Positions 8,073 to 15,702 are shown, counted from the stretch's first letter. The stretch is DNA of 53,690 bases from an uncultured Clostridia bacterium (GCA_930990065.1 CAKNOA010000013.1:1-53690), one strand, 5' to 3'. The notes: a model not told the origin generated them from the letters alone. Numbers and translations are program-made.

Positions 8073-8872
8073 GCGTTTATGCCCCCTTCCTTTAAAAGGC
8101 CCAGGGCCCGGGCCAGTACTTCAGTAAAGTAGCTGACGCGGATCTGCCCTCCGGCCACTTTTTTCAAATTATACCGGCAAAGCGGGCATGCGGTCACCAG
8201 TTCTTCCACCCCGTTTTTCAGGGCGTTCTCAATAACCCGGCGGGCTGTATGGCCCGCGGCCTGCGCATCATCCACCACCCGGTAACCACCGCAGCATTCA
8301 TTGCGCATGGGGAACTCCACCGGGTCGGCCCCCAGGGCTGCCAGCAGGTTTTCCAGAACGCTGGGGGATTCCGGATCATCAAACTGCATAACCCCCGACG
8401 GGCGCAACAGCATACAGCCATAATAGGCGCCGATTTTTTCCCCGGTCAGGGGCTTTTCCACCCGGGCCCGAATGGCGTCAAACCCGATTTCATCCCGCAG
8501 TACTTCCAGGTAATGCACCACCTTGGTCTGCCCCTCATAGGGCGTATCGAACCCCAGGTACCGGTTGGCGCGGTCGGCAATGTCGCCGCCCTGTTTCATA
8601 TCGTCGTTTACGCGTTTGATCACGTGATGGCAGGCGGCACATACTGTAATAAGATCCTGCCCCTGCTGCCGGGCTTTTTCCAGGGCCCGCACCGCCGACA
8701 ACTTTGGCGCAATTTCGTCGCTGGCCATGGGGTATACAGCCCCACAGCACTGCCACTGGGGCAATTCTTGCAGGGAAAAGCCCAGCTTTTCGGCACACTG
8801 GCGGGCATACAGGTCCAGTTCGCGGGCCTTTTCCTTCAGGGTGCAGCCGGGGAAATAGCTGTACTGTTTCAT
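8069..8872 (-). CDS. hdrB: heterodisulfide reductase subunit B (two CCG domains)
   Basis: This 267-residue protein has two CCG (cysteine-rich) domains: the first spans FPGCTL to WQCCGAVY and CAACHH, the second YYGCML to ECCGGYR and CPLC. In methanogens these hold the two non-cubane [4Fe-4S] clusters that cleave CoM-S-S-CoB. Bacteria lack that substrate, so the physiological disulfide or other acceptor is unknown. ATG at 8872 follows AAGGAAGAAGG; the longer frame to 8959 has no supported start. It is the first gene of the operon, behind the promoter at 8969-8997. Confidence 0.9.
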   Translation of the reverse strand: MKQYSYFPGCTLKEKARELDLYARQCAEKLGFSLQELPQWQCCGAVYPMASDEIAPKLSAVRALEKARQQGQDLITVCAACHHVIKRVNDDMKQGGDIADRANRYLGFDTPYEGQTKVVHYLEVLRDEIGFDAIRARVEKPLTGEKIGAYYGCMLLRPSGVMQFDDPESPSVLENLLAALGADPVEFPMRNECCGGYRVVDDAQAAGHTARRVIENALKNGVEELVTACPLCRYNLKKVAGGQIRVSYFTEVLARALGLLKEGGINA

Positions 8873-8968
8873 CTGATTCCTTCTTCCTTTGCAAAGGGCC
8901 GGCCAAAAGCCGGGGTCTGTTTCCCGGGTCGGCCGGTCTGCCCGATCCCGTTTTTCCATATAAGGTTT

Positions 8969-8997
8969 ATTATACCGGTTTTCTGGTTTTTTTTGAA
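8969..8997 (-). promoter_or_regulatory. sigma-70-like promoter of the hdr-flx-frd operon
   Basis: On the minus strand, TTCAAA and TATAAT are separated by 17 bases, about 95 bases before the hdrB start. The -10 is a perfect match and the -35 is partial. I found no palindromic operator next to it. Confidence 0.55.
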
Positions 8998-9048
8998 GGG
9001 GGCGGCGGCAGAAAATTCCCCTTCATTCCCCTTTTTGCACAAAAAAGC

Positions 9049-9077
9049 TTGCACCCCGGTTTCCTTTGGGCTATGCT
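9049..9077 (+). promoter_or_regulatory. sigma-70-like promoter of the aminotransferase gene
   Basis: TTGCAC and TATGCT are separated by exactly 17 bases, about 60 bases before the ATG at 9136. With the minus-strand hdr promoter it forms a divergent pair in this 263-base gap. Confidence 0.6.
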
Positions 9078-9135
9078 GTATAAAAAAGAAATTGGAACCG
9101 GCCGGCAGTACCCCGGTTAAAAAGGAGCGAAACCC

Positions 9136-10326
9136 ATGCCCGAACTCAGTGCCCGTGTGATGACGTTTACCGACTCTGTCATCCGCCGTATGACCCGCAT
9201 CAGCAACCAATACGGCGCCATCAATTTAAGCCAAGGATTCCCCGATTTTGACCCGCCCCGCGCCATTTTGGACGAACTGGCCCGGGTGGCCTATGACGGC
9301 CCGCACCAGTATTCCGTGACCTTTGGTGCCCAAAACCTGCGCGAGGCCATTGCCCGCAAACACGAACATTTCAGCGGGCAGAAAGTCGACCCCAACACCC
9401 AGATCGTGGTGACCTGCGGCAGCACGGAAGCCATGATGACCGCCATGATGACCGTGTGCAACCCCGGGGATAAAGTGGTAGTGTTTTCCCCGTTTTACGA
9501 AAACTACGGCGCCGATGCCATTTTGTCGGGGGCTGACCCCATCTACGTGCCGCTGACGCCCCCGGATTTTTCGTTTGACCGGGCAGCCTTGCAGGCCGCT
9601 TTTGCCCAAAAACCCAAAGCACTGATTTTGTGCAACCCTTCGAATCCCACGGGGAAAGTATTCACCCGGGAAGAACTTGCCTATATCGCCGGGCTGGCCA
9701 TCGAATTTGATACGTTCGTCATCACCGACGAAGTGTATGAACACATTGTATTTGCCCCGTACCACCACGAATACATGTCCACCCTGCCGGGGATGGCGGA
9801 ACGCACGATTGTATGCAATTCCCTGTCGAAAACGTATTCCATCACCGGTTGGCGGCTGGGATACATGATCGCCCCGCCCGAAGTGGCCGAAGCCGCCAAG
9901 AAAGTCCACGATTTTCTCACCGTGGGTGCGCCTGCTCCGCTGCAGGAAGCCGCTGTGGCCGGGATTTCCTTTGGCGATGATTATTACCGGTCCCTGCAAG
10001 CGTTGTACACCGAAAAGCGGGACTTCTTCTGCGACGGGCTGAAAAAACTGGGGCTTTCCTGCACCGTACCCCAGGGCACCTATTTTGTGCTGATGGATAT
10101 TTCTGACTTCCTCGCATTGCCTCAGTTTGCTGGGTGGAGCGACCTGGCCTTTTGCGAATGGATGATCCGGGAAATCGGCGTAGCCGCTGTGCCGGGTTCC
10201 AGCTTTTTCCGGGAAAACGTGAACCATCTTATCCGCTTCCATTTTGCCCGGGGCCGCGATGTGCTGCAGCAGGCCCTCGACCGGCTGGCAAAATTGGCCG
10301 CGATGCTGCCCGAACACCATAGCTGA
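9136..10326 (+). CDS. PLP-dependent aminotransferase, class I/II
   Basis: This 396-residue fold-type I aminotransferase converts an amino acid and a 2-oxo acid. The Schiff-base lysine is Lys232 in the SLSKTYSITGWRLGY segment, NPSNPTG is at 167-173, and the aspartate pairing with the PLP nitrogen is near 198 (ITDEVYEH). Overall it resembles the aspartate/methionine/kynurenine aminotransferase branch (YbdL, PatA type). The substrate cannot be read from the sequence. AAAGGAG precedes the ATG. The gene is monocistronic, with its own promoter upstream and a terminator directly downstream. Confidence 0.88.
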   Translation: MPELSARVMTFTDSVIRRMTRISNQYGAINLSQGFPDFDPPRAILDELARVAYDGPHQYSVTFGAQNLREAIARKHEHFSGQKVDPNTQIVVTCGSTEAMMTAMMTVCNPGDKVVVFSPFYENYGADAILSGADPIYVPLTPPDFSFDRAALQAAFAQKPKALILCNPSNPTGKVFTREELAYIAGLAIEFDTFVITDEVYEHIVFAPYHHEYMSTLPGMAERTIVCNSLSKTYSITGWRLGYMIAPPEVAEAAKKVHDFLTVGAPAPLQEAAVAGISFGDDYYRSLQALYTEKRDFFCDGLKKLGLSCTVPQGTYFVLMDISDFLALPQFAGWSDLAFCEWMIREIGVAAVPGSSFFRENVNHLIRFHFARGRDVLQQALDRLAKLAAMLPEHHS

Positions 10327-10327
10327 T

Positions 10328-10366
10328 AAAAAATCCCGCCCCAGGAAATCTGGAGCGGGATTTTTT
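10328..10366. terminator. bidirectional intrinsic terminator
   Basis: A GC-rich stem (ATCCCGC.CCAG / CTGG.GCGGGAT) with a short loop is flanked by six A on one side and six T on the other. It can stop the aminotransferase transcript and, on the other strand, the esterase transcript, whose stop codon begins in the T-run. Confidence 0.85.
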
Positions 10367-11430
10367 CATGTCAGATGGTGGCGGAAAAAGGCAAGGAAAT
10401 GCAGCCAGTCCTCCCGCAATAACCCGTGGGCCCCTGCGCGCAGATGATAACCGATGGAACCGTCCCCAAACGCGTCGCCCACCTCGGGCAGGCGGTCGGG
10501 GGTACAAAAACCGGGTTTTCCCAGCGATTCCCAGATAGGGGAAGCCGCTACACAGGAGAGAAATTCCGAGGTGGGGTCGGCCCACAAATCTTCCTGCGCG
10601 CTGCATACATAAGCATACCGGGGCGCGCACAGCGCCAATAACGCATGCTGGTCAAAGAGCAGCTCTTCTTCCCGCCCGGCGTATGTCCCGTACACCGGAC
10701 AGAACCAGAACGGGAAGGTCTTCGTAATCGCACGAATGTCTTCCCCGATTTTGCCCCGGGACAGCGCCGCGCCGCTGCAGCCCGATTCATTGGCAATAAC
10801 CAGAGTAAAGCGCGTATCCAGCGCCCCTGCTAACAAAGCGGCTTTTCCCAACCGGGAGTGGCCCACCACGGCCACCTGGCTCGGATCGATACCGGGGAAA
10901 TTTTGCAGGGCGTCCATGACCCGCTGGGCCGCCCAGGCCCACATCATCAGTTTGCCGGGCGCTTCTTTATTCCGATCCCCTTTCCCCAATAGCCCCGCTA
11001 TACCCGTGGAAAAATCCCCGTCATCGGTGGTGATATCGGTATAATGGAACGAAAAGGCCGCGAAACCGGCGTCCACCACATCTTCAGCCGGCAGGGAAAA
11101 GTTCGGCACATGTTCAAAAAAGCTGATGCACACAAAAGCCGGAACCGGTTCGGGCCGATAGGGAACCACCGCTTCCACCGGGAAAGAAAATTCCTGCCCC
11201 TGCACCCGGGTTGTCAGGCACAGCTTATAAAAATGGGCTTTGCCCGCCAGGCAGTTGGTGTCTTCAGTGATCACCTGTACCGTAACGCTTTGTGCTTCCG
11301 GCAAAGGAACGCCGTATTCCTCCCGGCAAAATTGACGAAGCAGGTTTTGCCGTACGTCTTCCCACTCTTCTTCCGATGAAACCACCGGTAACGGCGGCAG
11401 GGCCCGTTCTTTTAGTTTTTCTTGCAGCAT
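10366..11430 (-). CDS. glucuronoyl esterase-like (CE15) alpha/beta hydrolase
   Basis: This 354-residue alpha/beta hydrolase resembles bacterial CE15 glucuronoyl methylesterases, which cut ester links between glucuronoxylan and lignin. The nucleophile is Ser192 in GHSRLGKAA, matching the CE15 GxSRxGK signature. A Glu follows in ANESGCSGAALSR (215), and the likely catalytic His is in AGAHGLLREDW near 335. I see no convincing signal peptide from the chosen ATG at 11430, which follows AAAAGGAG, so it may act on imported oligosaccharides. A generic acetylxylan esterase is the alternative. Confidence 0.7.
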   Translation of the reverse strand: MLQEKLKERALPPLPVVSSEEEWEDVRQNLLRQFCREEYGVPLPEAQSVTVQVITEDTNCLAGKAHFYKLCLTTRVQGQEFSFPVEAVVPYRPEPVPAFVCISFFEHVPNFSLPAEDVVDAGFAAFSFHYTDITTDDGDFSTGIAGLLGKGDRNKEAPGKLMMWAWAAQRVMDALQNFPGIDPSQVAVVGHSRLGKAALLAGALDTRFTLVIANESGCSGAALSRGKIGEDIRAITKTFPFWFCPVYGTYAGREEELLFDQHALLALCAPRYAYVCSAQEDLWADPTSEFLSCVAASPIWESLGKPGFCTPDRLPEVGDAFGDGSIGYHLRAGAHGLLREDWLHFLAFFRHHLT

Positions 11431-11449
11431 AACAAATGTCTCCTTTTGC

Positions 11450-11493
11450 AAAACAAGCACCGCCCTGCCGGAATCTTCCACAGTACGGTGCTT
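11450..11493 (-). terminator. intrinsic terminator after the VOC gene
   Basis: Arms AAGCACCG and CGGTGCTT (11455-11462 and 11486-11493) form a stem in the gap before the esterase gene. Read on the minus strand, it is followed by GTTTTG. The T-run is short, so some read-through into the esterase gene is possible. Confidence 0.55.
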
Positions 11494-11504
11494 CTTTTGT
11501 GTGT

Positions 11505-11912
11505 TTATCCTTTTTCGCAGAACAGTTCCACTTCTTCGCCGGTAGGACCGGTAAAGAACGCAATGCGCGCCGGCAGCGGCGGCTGCGAATCGATACAGAC
11601 ATCCGTCGGTTCCATGATAACGGCACAGCCGTTTTCACGGGCAATCTGCAACGCTTTGTCCACATCGGTGCAGCGCAGGGCAAAATGCGCCACACTACCG
11701 GGATTCGGGTCATCTGTCGTACCACTGGCAAAAATCTCCAACATCGTGCCGCCGGCATCCACCATGGCGGCCCGGCCGGCGCCTTCGCCCCATGTGCGCA
11801 CCAGGGTCATGCCCAGTTTTTCGGTGTAAAACGCGATGGCCCTCTCCAGGCTCTCTTCGCCGCAGGCCTCCAGCGCCACATGGTGCATACCGGTAATCAA
11901 TGGTTCACTCAT
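11505..11912 (-). CDS. VOC-family (glyoxalase/bleomycin-resistance fold) protein
   Basis: This 135-residue single-domain VOC protein starts with the usual MHHVAL beta-strand and ends with a GEEVELF strand. His and Glu residues at the expected metal positions (HHVAL, MLEIF, AHFAL, VELF) suggest a metal-binding lyase, dioxygenase or epimerase-like enzyme. ATG at 11912 follows AAAGGAG. Substrate unknown; lactoylglutathione-lyase-like annotation would be only by fold. Confidence 0.75.
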   Translation of the reverse strand: MSEPLITGMHHVALEACGEESLERAIAFYTEKLGMTLVRTWGEGAGRAAMVDAGGTMLEIFASGTTDDPNPGSVAHFALRCTDVDKALQIARENGCAVIMEPTDVCIDSQPPLPARIAFFTGPTGEEVELFCEKG

Positions 11913-11939
11913 TTTCTCTGTCTCCTTTCGCAGGCTCAT

Positions 11940-11993
11940 AAAAAGAGCCCGTGTGTCTCTTTACCCTTATTGTAAAGCGACACACGGACTCTT
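11940..11993 (-). terminator. long-stem intrinsic terminator of the zinc ABC operon
   Basis: Two 22-base arms (11943-11964 and 11972-11993) pair almost perfectly around a seven-base loop. On the minus strand the hairpin is followed by TTTTT, right after the znuB stop codon. Confidence 0.85.
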
Positions 11994-12005
11994 GCAAGTA
12001 AAAAT

Positions 12006-12854
12006 TCATCGTACGCCCCGGCGGCAGCGGCCCCACAGCCAGGAAAGGAAAAACAGCACCGCCGAAACCAGCACAATCGTGCCCCCGGCCGACGTGCCCA
12101 GTTCATAGGAGAGGATCAACCCGCTGATTCCCGCGATCATGGAAAACAAAACACTGTACCCGATATACCCCCTGGAAGAGCTCGCCACATTACGCGCCGA
12201 AGCCGCCGGCAACACCAATAGGGAATTGATAATCAGAATGCCCACCCATTTAATGGAAATGGTGACGATCACCGCTACAATCACCGAAAAGAGCCGGGAC
12301 ACAAATTTTACGTGTATTTTCTTTCCGGCGGCCAGGTCTTCATTAAGGCCCGTTAATAGCAGGGAATTATAAAAGAATACCCACAAGATAAGGACGACAA
12401 CCAGAACACCCAGCAATAACGCGATTTCGGCAGGCTGTACCGTGAGGATATCCCCCACCAGGTAAGCGGAATATTTGGAAAACCCGCCAAACGCTGACAA
12501 GAGCACAATGCCCAGTGCCATGCCTGTAGCGGAAAATACCCCAATCACCGTATCGGCCGATGATGTGCCGGTTTCCAGCACCGCTGAAATGCAGAGCGCA
12601 AATAACAGGGCAAACCCCATCATGGAAATCATGTAGTTGCCGATGCCTATCATCACACCGACGGCAATTCCCGTCAAAGCACAGTGCCCCAACGCATCGC
12701 TGAAAAACGACATGTGATTGCTCACGACCACGGTGCCCACCAGCCCGAAAAGCGGCGTAATCAGCAGTACCGCCAGCAGGGCATTTTTCATAAAGATATA
12801 GGCCGTCCAGTCAAACGGCAAGATCGTATCGATCAGATTATAAATAACATCCAC
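12006..12854 (-). CDS. znuB: zinc ABC transporter permease
   Basis: This 282-residue hydrophobic protein of the ZnuB/AdcB/MntB family has about eight membrane spans. The conserved ALGHCALTGIAVG stretch after the first spans and the long hydrophobic C-terminal half are typical. It forms the membrane channel with the ATPase encoded just upstream. The start is a GTG at 12854, supported by AAAGGAGGGG seven bases before it. It lies 16 bases after znuC and is the last gene of the operon. Confidence 0.88.
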   Translation of the reverse strand: MDVIYNLIDTILPFDWTAYIFMKNALLAVLLITPLFGLVGTVVVSNHMSFFSDALGHCALTGIAVGVMIGIGNYMISMMGFALLFALCISAVLETGTSSADTVIGVFSATGMALGIVLLSAFGGFSKYSAYLVGDILTVQPAEIALLLGVLVVVLILWVFFYNSLLLTGLNEDLAAGKKIHVKFVSRLFSVIVAVIVTISIKWVGILIINSLLVLPAASARNVASSSRGYIGYSVLFSMIAGISGLILSYELGTSAGGTIVLVSAVLFFLSWLWGRCRRGVR

Positions 12855-12870
12855 CTGGCCCCCTCCTTTC

Positions 12871-13608
12871 TCACAGTCCCACCGGCAGGCCGAAAATATC
12901 CCGTACCTGCTCGGAACGCAGCACGTCGTCCGGGTCGCCCTCCATGAGGATCGTGCGATCCAGCAAAGCTACCCGGGTGGCATATTTTTGCACATGGGAA
13001 AGATCGTGGGATACCAGGATCACCGGCATGTGATATTCTTCCCGCATGGATGTGACCAGGTCATAAAACTGCTGAATCCCTTTGCGGTCCACCGCCGATA
13101 CCGGTTCATCCAGCAGCAGCAAATCGGGCATAGGTTCCAGGGCAAAGGCCAAAAGCACCCGCTGCAGTTCTCCGCCGGACAAACGCCCCAGCCGCCTATC
13201 GAGAATCTCTTCCCGGGCGCCGGCTATTTGCAGCATGGAAGCGGCCTTTTCCCTCATCGCCCGCTTGGGGCGCAGCCATACCGGCCGCTTTTGCAGCCCG
13301 GCACACAGCAAATCGCACACCGTCACCGGCGCCGACCGGTCAAACGCGAGCTGCTGCGGCACATACCCGATATGGGGTTTTTCTACCACGCGGCCGTCGT
13401 GATCTTGAAACGTGACGTTTCCTTCATAGGGGATGCGCCCTAAAAGTGCTTTGAGCAACGTGGATTTTCCTGCGCCGTTGCGGCCGATTAAAGCCAAAAT
13501 CTGCGCATGATGCACCGAAAGGTTGATGTGATCTAAAATAACGCCGTCGTGTTTTTTGACCGTCAAATCGCGGATCTCAACGCTGCAGCGGCATGACTTT
13601 TCCTGCAT
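12871..13608 (-). CDS. znuC: zinc ABC transporter ATP-binding protein
   Basis: This 245-residue ABC ATPase has Walker A GRNGAGKST, signature LSGGELQR, Walker B LLLLDEP and switch SHDLSH. The family is that of ZnuC/AdcC/MntB-type metal importers. It energises uptake through ZnuB. ATG at 13608 follows AGGAG with nine bases spacing. An N-terminal CRCS element precedes the first beta-strand and could be a minor metal contact, but this is speculative. Confidence 0.88.
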   Translation of the reverse strand: MQEKSCRCSVEIRDLTVKKHDGVILDHINLSVHHAQILALIGRNGAGKSTLLKALLGRIPYEGNVTFQDHDGRVVEKPHIGYVPQQLAFDRSAPVTVCDLLCAGLQKRPVWLRPKRAMREKAASMLQIAGAREEILDRRLGRLSGGELQRVLLAFALEPMPDLLLLDEPVSAVDRKGIQQFYDLVTSMREEYHMPVILVSHDLSHVQKYATRVALLDRTILMEGDPDDVLRSEQVRDIFGLPVGL

Positions 13609-13632
13609 ATTATGGTTCTCCTCTTCTCTGTT

Positions 13633-14565
13633 TTATCCCTGCAGCGCCTGCTGCAACACCTGCATATTCTGCCGCATGGCCGTTAGATACGCTTCTTTGT
13701 CCATAGCACCGGATGTGCACGGGTCCAAAAGATAGACGGGCACGCCGCTCTCCTGCGCTACCGTCTGGGCCGTATCGGTACTGTACTGCGGTTCGGCAAA
13801 TACCGCTTTGACATGGCTATGCCGGATCAGGTCAATGGTGTCGGCCAGCTCCCGGGCGCTGGGCTCACTTTCCGGTTCCCGGTTGACCACCGCCGCAATG
13901 TTCAGGCCGAACTCTTCGGCAAAATAGGGAAACGCCTCGTGGAACGTAACAATGGAAGTTCCCGCATAGGGGTCCAAGGCTGCGTGCATCTCATCGGATA
14001 GGGCCTGTAATTGTTGCAAGTACCGGTCGGCATTCTGCCGGTACGCTTCGGCGTGGGCAGGATCGGTTTTCATCAGCCCCTGGGTAATGGTTTCGACTTC
14101 CTGCATGGCGCCTTCCACACTGACCCACACGTGAGGGTTCACGTCTTCTTCCTCGTGGTCTTCGTCCTCGTCATGATCGTGGGCCGTTCCATCCTCGTGC
14201 AGCAGTTTCATGCCTTCGGTAGCCGTGATCACCGGCAGATCTGGCAACTGCTCCGTCACCCGGCTGAGAAAGTTTTCCATACCGGCCCCGTTGACCACAA
14301 ATACATCGGCTTTTGTCAGTTCCTGCATGTCGCTGCTTTGCAGCTGGTAATCGTGCAAGCACCCGGTATGCTGCTGTGCCATGACGTGCACGTGCACATT
14401 GTCAATACCATCTGTTATATTGAGTAGAATAATATACATGGGGTAAAATGACGCCACAATGGAAAAGTCTTCCCCCTCTTCCCTCTCCCGCAGTGCACAG
14501 CCGCTGCTCGCCAGCAGCAAAACCGATAGCAGCAGCGCAATGGCTTTTCGCAGATAGACTCGCAT
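13633..14565 (-). CDS. znuA: zinc-binding lipoprotein of the ABC importer
   Basis: This 310-residue cluster A-I solute-binding lipoprotein has a signal peptide ending in a lipobox (LASSGC, Cys23), so it is anchored on the outer face of the membrane. The family His-rich acidic loop (HDHDEDEDHEEED, about residue 140) marks zinc specificity, followed by NPHVWVS with a ligand His. Further ligand candidates are FHEAFPYF and the Asp near the C-terminus (LDPC). ATG at 14565 follows AAAAGGGAG. First gene of the operon, under the operator at 14614-14640. Confidence 0.9.
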   Translation of the reverse strand: MRVYLRKAIALLLSVLLLASSGCALREREEGEDFSIVASFYPMYIILLNITDGIDNVHVHVMAQQHTGCLHDYQLQSSDMQELTKADVFVVNGAGMENFLSRVTEQLPDLPVITATEGMKLLHEDGTAHDHDEDEDHEEEDVNPHVWVSVEGAMQEVETITQGLMKTDPAHAEAYRQNADRYLQQLQALSDEMHAALDPYAGTSIVTFHEAFPYFAEEFGLNIAAVVNREPESEPSARELADTIDLIRHSHVKAVFAEPQYSTDTAQTVAQESGVPVYLLDPCTSGAMDKEAYLTAMRQNMQVLQQALQG

Positions 14566-14613
14566 ACTTTAACTCCCTTTTGGCAAACGGTATGAATTGG
14601 AGCGACTCCTTTT

Positions 14614-14640
14614 CATTATTGCAAATGATTTGCAATAATG
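14614..14640. promoter_or_regulatory. perfect 27-bp palindrome, candidate Zur (Fur-family) operator
   Basis: CATTATTGCAAA-TGA-TTTGCAATAATG is a perfect 12-base inverted repeat around a three-base centre. It starts directly after the -10 box of the znu promoter, covering the expected transcription start. The size and A/T-rich symmetric form suit a Fur-family dimer site, and the downstream zinc operon makes Zur the obvious repressor. The exact half-site differs from the best-known Bacillus Zur box. Confidence 0.75.
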
Positions 14641-14669
14641 AGCATACCGGATTTTCCCCGTTTTGTCAA
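14641..14669 (-). promoter_or_regulatory. sigma-70 promoter of the znuACB operon
   Basis: Minus-strand TTGACA (14664-14669) and TATGCT (14641-14646) are 17 bases apart, close to consensus. The palindromic operator follows immediately downstream. Confidence 0.85.
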
Positions 14670-14695
14670 TCCACCCCGTTCTGTTTTCTAAGTAA

Positions 14696-14731
14696 AAGAA
14701 AAATGGCAGCCCGCAAAGGGGATGCCATTTT
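14696..14731 (-). terminator. intrinsic terminator after the GNAT gene
   Basis: On the minus strand, AAAATGGCA and TGCCATTTTT pair around a GC-rich loop, followed by CTTTT. It ends the small-protein/GNAT transcript before the znu promoter. Confidence 0.7.
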
Positions 14732-14745
14732 GCCAATTTTATAAA

Positions 14746-15264
14746 TTAGGTCGTAAAAAATAAAACGACTCCGTCGGTACCATCTTCATAGCGGGCTTCT
14801 GGAAGATGTTCTTCGCACCTTACGCCATCTTTTGCGTACTGGGCCGCCAGCCTTTCCCAAAAACCGACGGAAGCCCGGTTATGGGGGTGATATTTCAGCT
14901 GCCACGAACCGGAAAACCGGGTAAAAATCTGCCCGGCCGCCTGACTACCGATTCCTTTTTGCCGGTATTTGGGCAAAATAAAGAATTCCCCCATGACATA
15001 ATCGGTTTTTATTCCACTTTCGGGGTAATCGTTGATAAGCGCAAACCCGGCAATATGGCCTTCATACCAAAAGAGGAGCGGCCATCTTTTTTCTTCTTGC
15101 CAATAGCAGGAAAAATACGGGTACGCAAAATCACCGTCTTCTTCTACATCTGTTTTTTCCCACATGGAAAATTCGCACAGGTATTTTTGCAAAAGCCGCC
15201 ACAACCGGCCGCTTTCTTCTTTGGAAACCAGTGTGACCCGCAGGGTTTCTTTCGGCTCTGTCAT
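14746..15264 (-). CDS. GNAT-family N-acetyltransferase
   Basis: This 172-residue protein has the GNAT fold. The acetyl-CoA loop is visible as FFILPKYRQKGIGSQAAGQIF near residue 93, matching the Q/RxxGxG motif, preceded by the IAGFALINDY beta-strand and followed by ASVGFWERL, a usual C-terminal element. The acceptor is unknown. It lies 14 bases after the stop of a small membrane-protein gene and is probably cotranscribed with it from the promoter at 15513-15541. Confidence 0.82.
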   Translation of the reverse strand: MTEPKETLRVTLVSKEESGRLWRLLQKYLCEFSMWEKTDVEEDGDFAYPYFSCYWQEEKRWPLLFWYEGHIAGFALINDYPESGIKTDYVMGEFFILPKYRQKGIGSQAAGQIFTRFSGSWQLKYHPHNRASVGFWERLAAQYAKDGVRCEEHLPEARYEDGTDGVVLFFTT

Positions 15265-15278
15265 TTCTCCCTCCGGCG

Positions 15279-15413
15279 TTATGAACCAAAAATTAGAACC
15301 GATAAACAGGTCAAAACCATAAACGCTGCCAATACGATGGCTACCACCCGGACAAATAGGGTGCGTTTTTTCGGATTATAGGAATAGCGGGCCGTTCTTT
15401 TTTTCTGCTTCAT
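15279..15413 (-). CDS. 44-residue single-span membrane protein
   Basis: A short frame starts at ATG 15413 (an in-frame ATG at 15419 adds two residues) after AAGGG and stops at 15279. The product begins with a strongly basic stretch (MKQKKRTARYSYNPKKR) followed by about 22 hydrophobic residues (VVAIVLAAFMVLTCLSVLIF), giving one membrane helix with its N-terminus inside by the positive-inside rule. It is in the general size class of small Bacillota membrane proteins such as Prli42, but I cannot claim homology. A promoter lies upstream and the GNAT gene follows at 14 bases. Confidence 0.65.
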   Translation of the reverse strand: MKQKKRTARYSYNPKKRTLFVRVVAIVLAAFMVLTCLSVLIFGS

Positions 15414-15440
15414 GGTCATTCATCCCTTCCATTTATTTAA

Positions 15441-15451
15441 AAAGGATACAA
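15441..15451 (+). repeat. 11-bp direct repeat, left copy (AAAGGATACAA)
   Basis: The same 11 bases occur at 31410-31420, directly before the tRNA-Leu gene. The two copies bracket the A/T-richer surface-polymer operon. No longer match extends from either side. Confidence 0.4.
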
Positions 15452-15472
15452 TCATACATTCTGCTGTATCCT
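15443..15472 (-). terminator. weak terminator-like hairpin in the leader of the small-protein/GNAT transcript
   Basis: AGGATACA and TGTATCCT (eight-base arms, 14-base loop) are followed on the minus strand by TTTTT. It lies between the minus-strand promoter and the small-protein start, so it would act as an attenuator if it works at all. Confidence 0.35.
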
Positions 15473-15512
15473 GCATCCGGCTTCGGCCTCAGTTTTTTAC
15501 TTATTCCCCCGT

Positions 15513-15541
15513 AGTATATCACACCTAAACAGCAAACTCAA
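15513..15541 (-). promoter_or_regulatory. promoter for the small-protein/GNAT genes
   Basis: Minus-strand TTGAGT and TATACT are 17 bases apart, and the -10 is preceded by TGA, an extended -10 feature. Confidence 0.55.
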
Positions 15542-15628
15542 AGGCATTCCCGCCGATTTTTCCTCTTTTTTACATAGATACAAAAAGACAATGTTTTGTA
15601 AATATTAGGGGGAAGATGTATGATTTAC

Positions 15629-15657
15629 TTGCAGGGGAAATGTATTGCTGGTATAAT
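15629..15657 (+). promoter_or_regulatory. promoter of the surface-polymer operon
   Basis: TTGCAG and a perfect TATAAT are 17 bases apart, about 100 bases before the first ATG. It is the only strong plus-strand promoter I see for the ten-gene run that follows. Confidence 0.7.
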
Positions 15658-15675
15658 TGAGTAATGAATATACTC

Positions 15676-15702
15676 GATGGGTATGCTCTTTTTGTACCCA
15701 TC
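15676..15702 (+). promoter_or_regulatory. leader hairpin of the surface-polymer operon
   Basis: GATGGGTA and TACCCATC pair around an 11-base T-rich loop shortly after the expected transcription start. There is no T-run after it, so it is not a standard terminator. It could be an RNA stability or protein-binding element. No ops/JUMPstart sequence is present. Confidence 0.4.
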
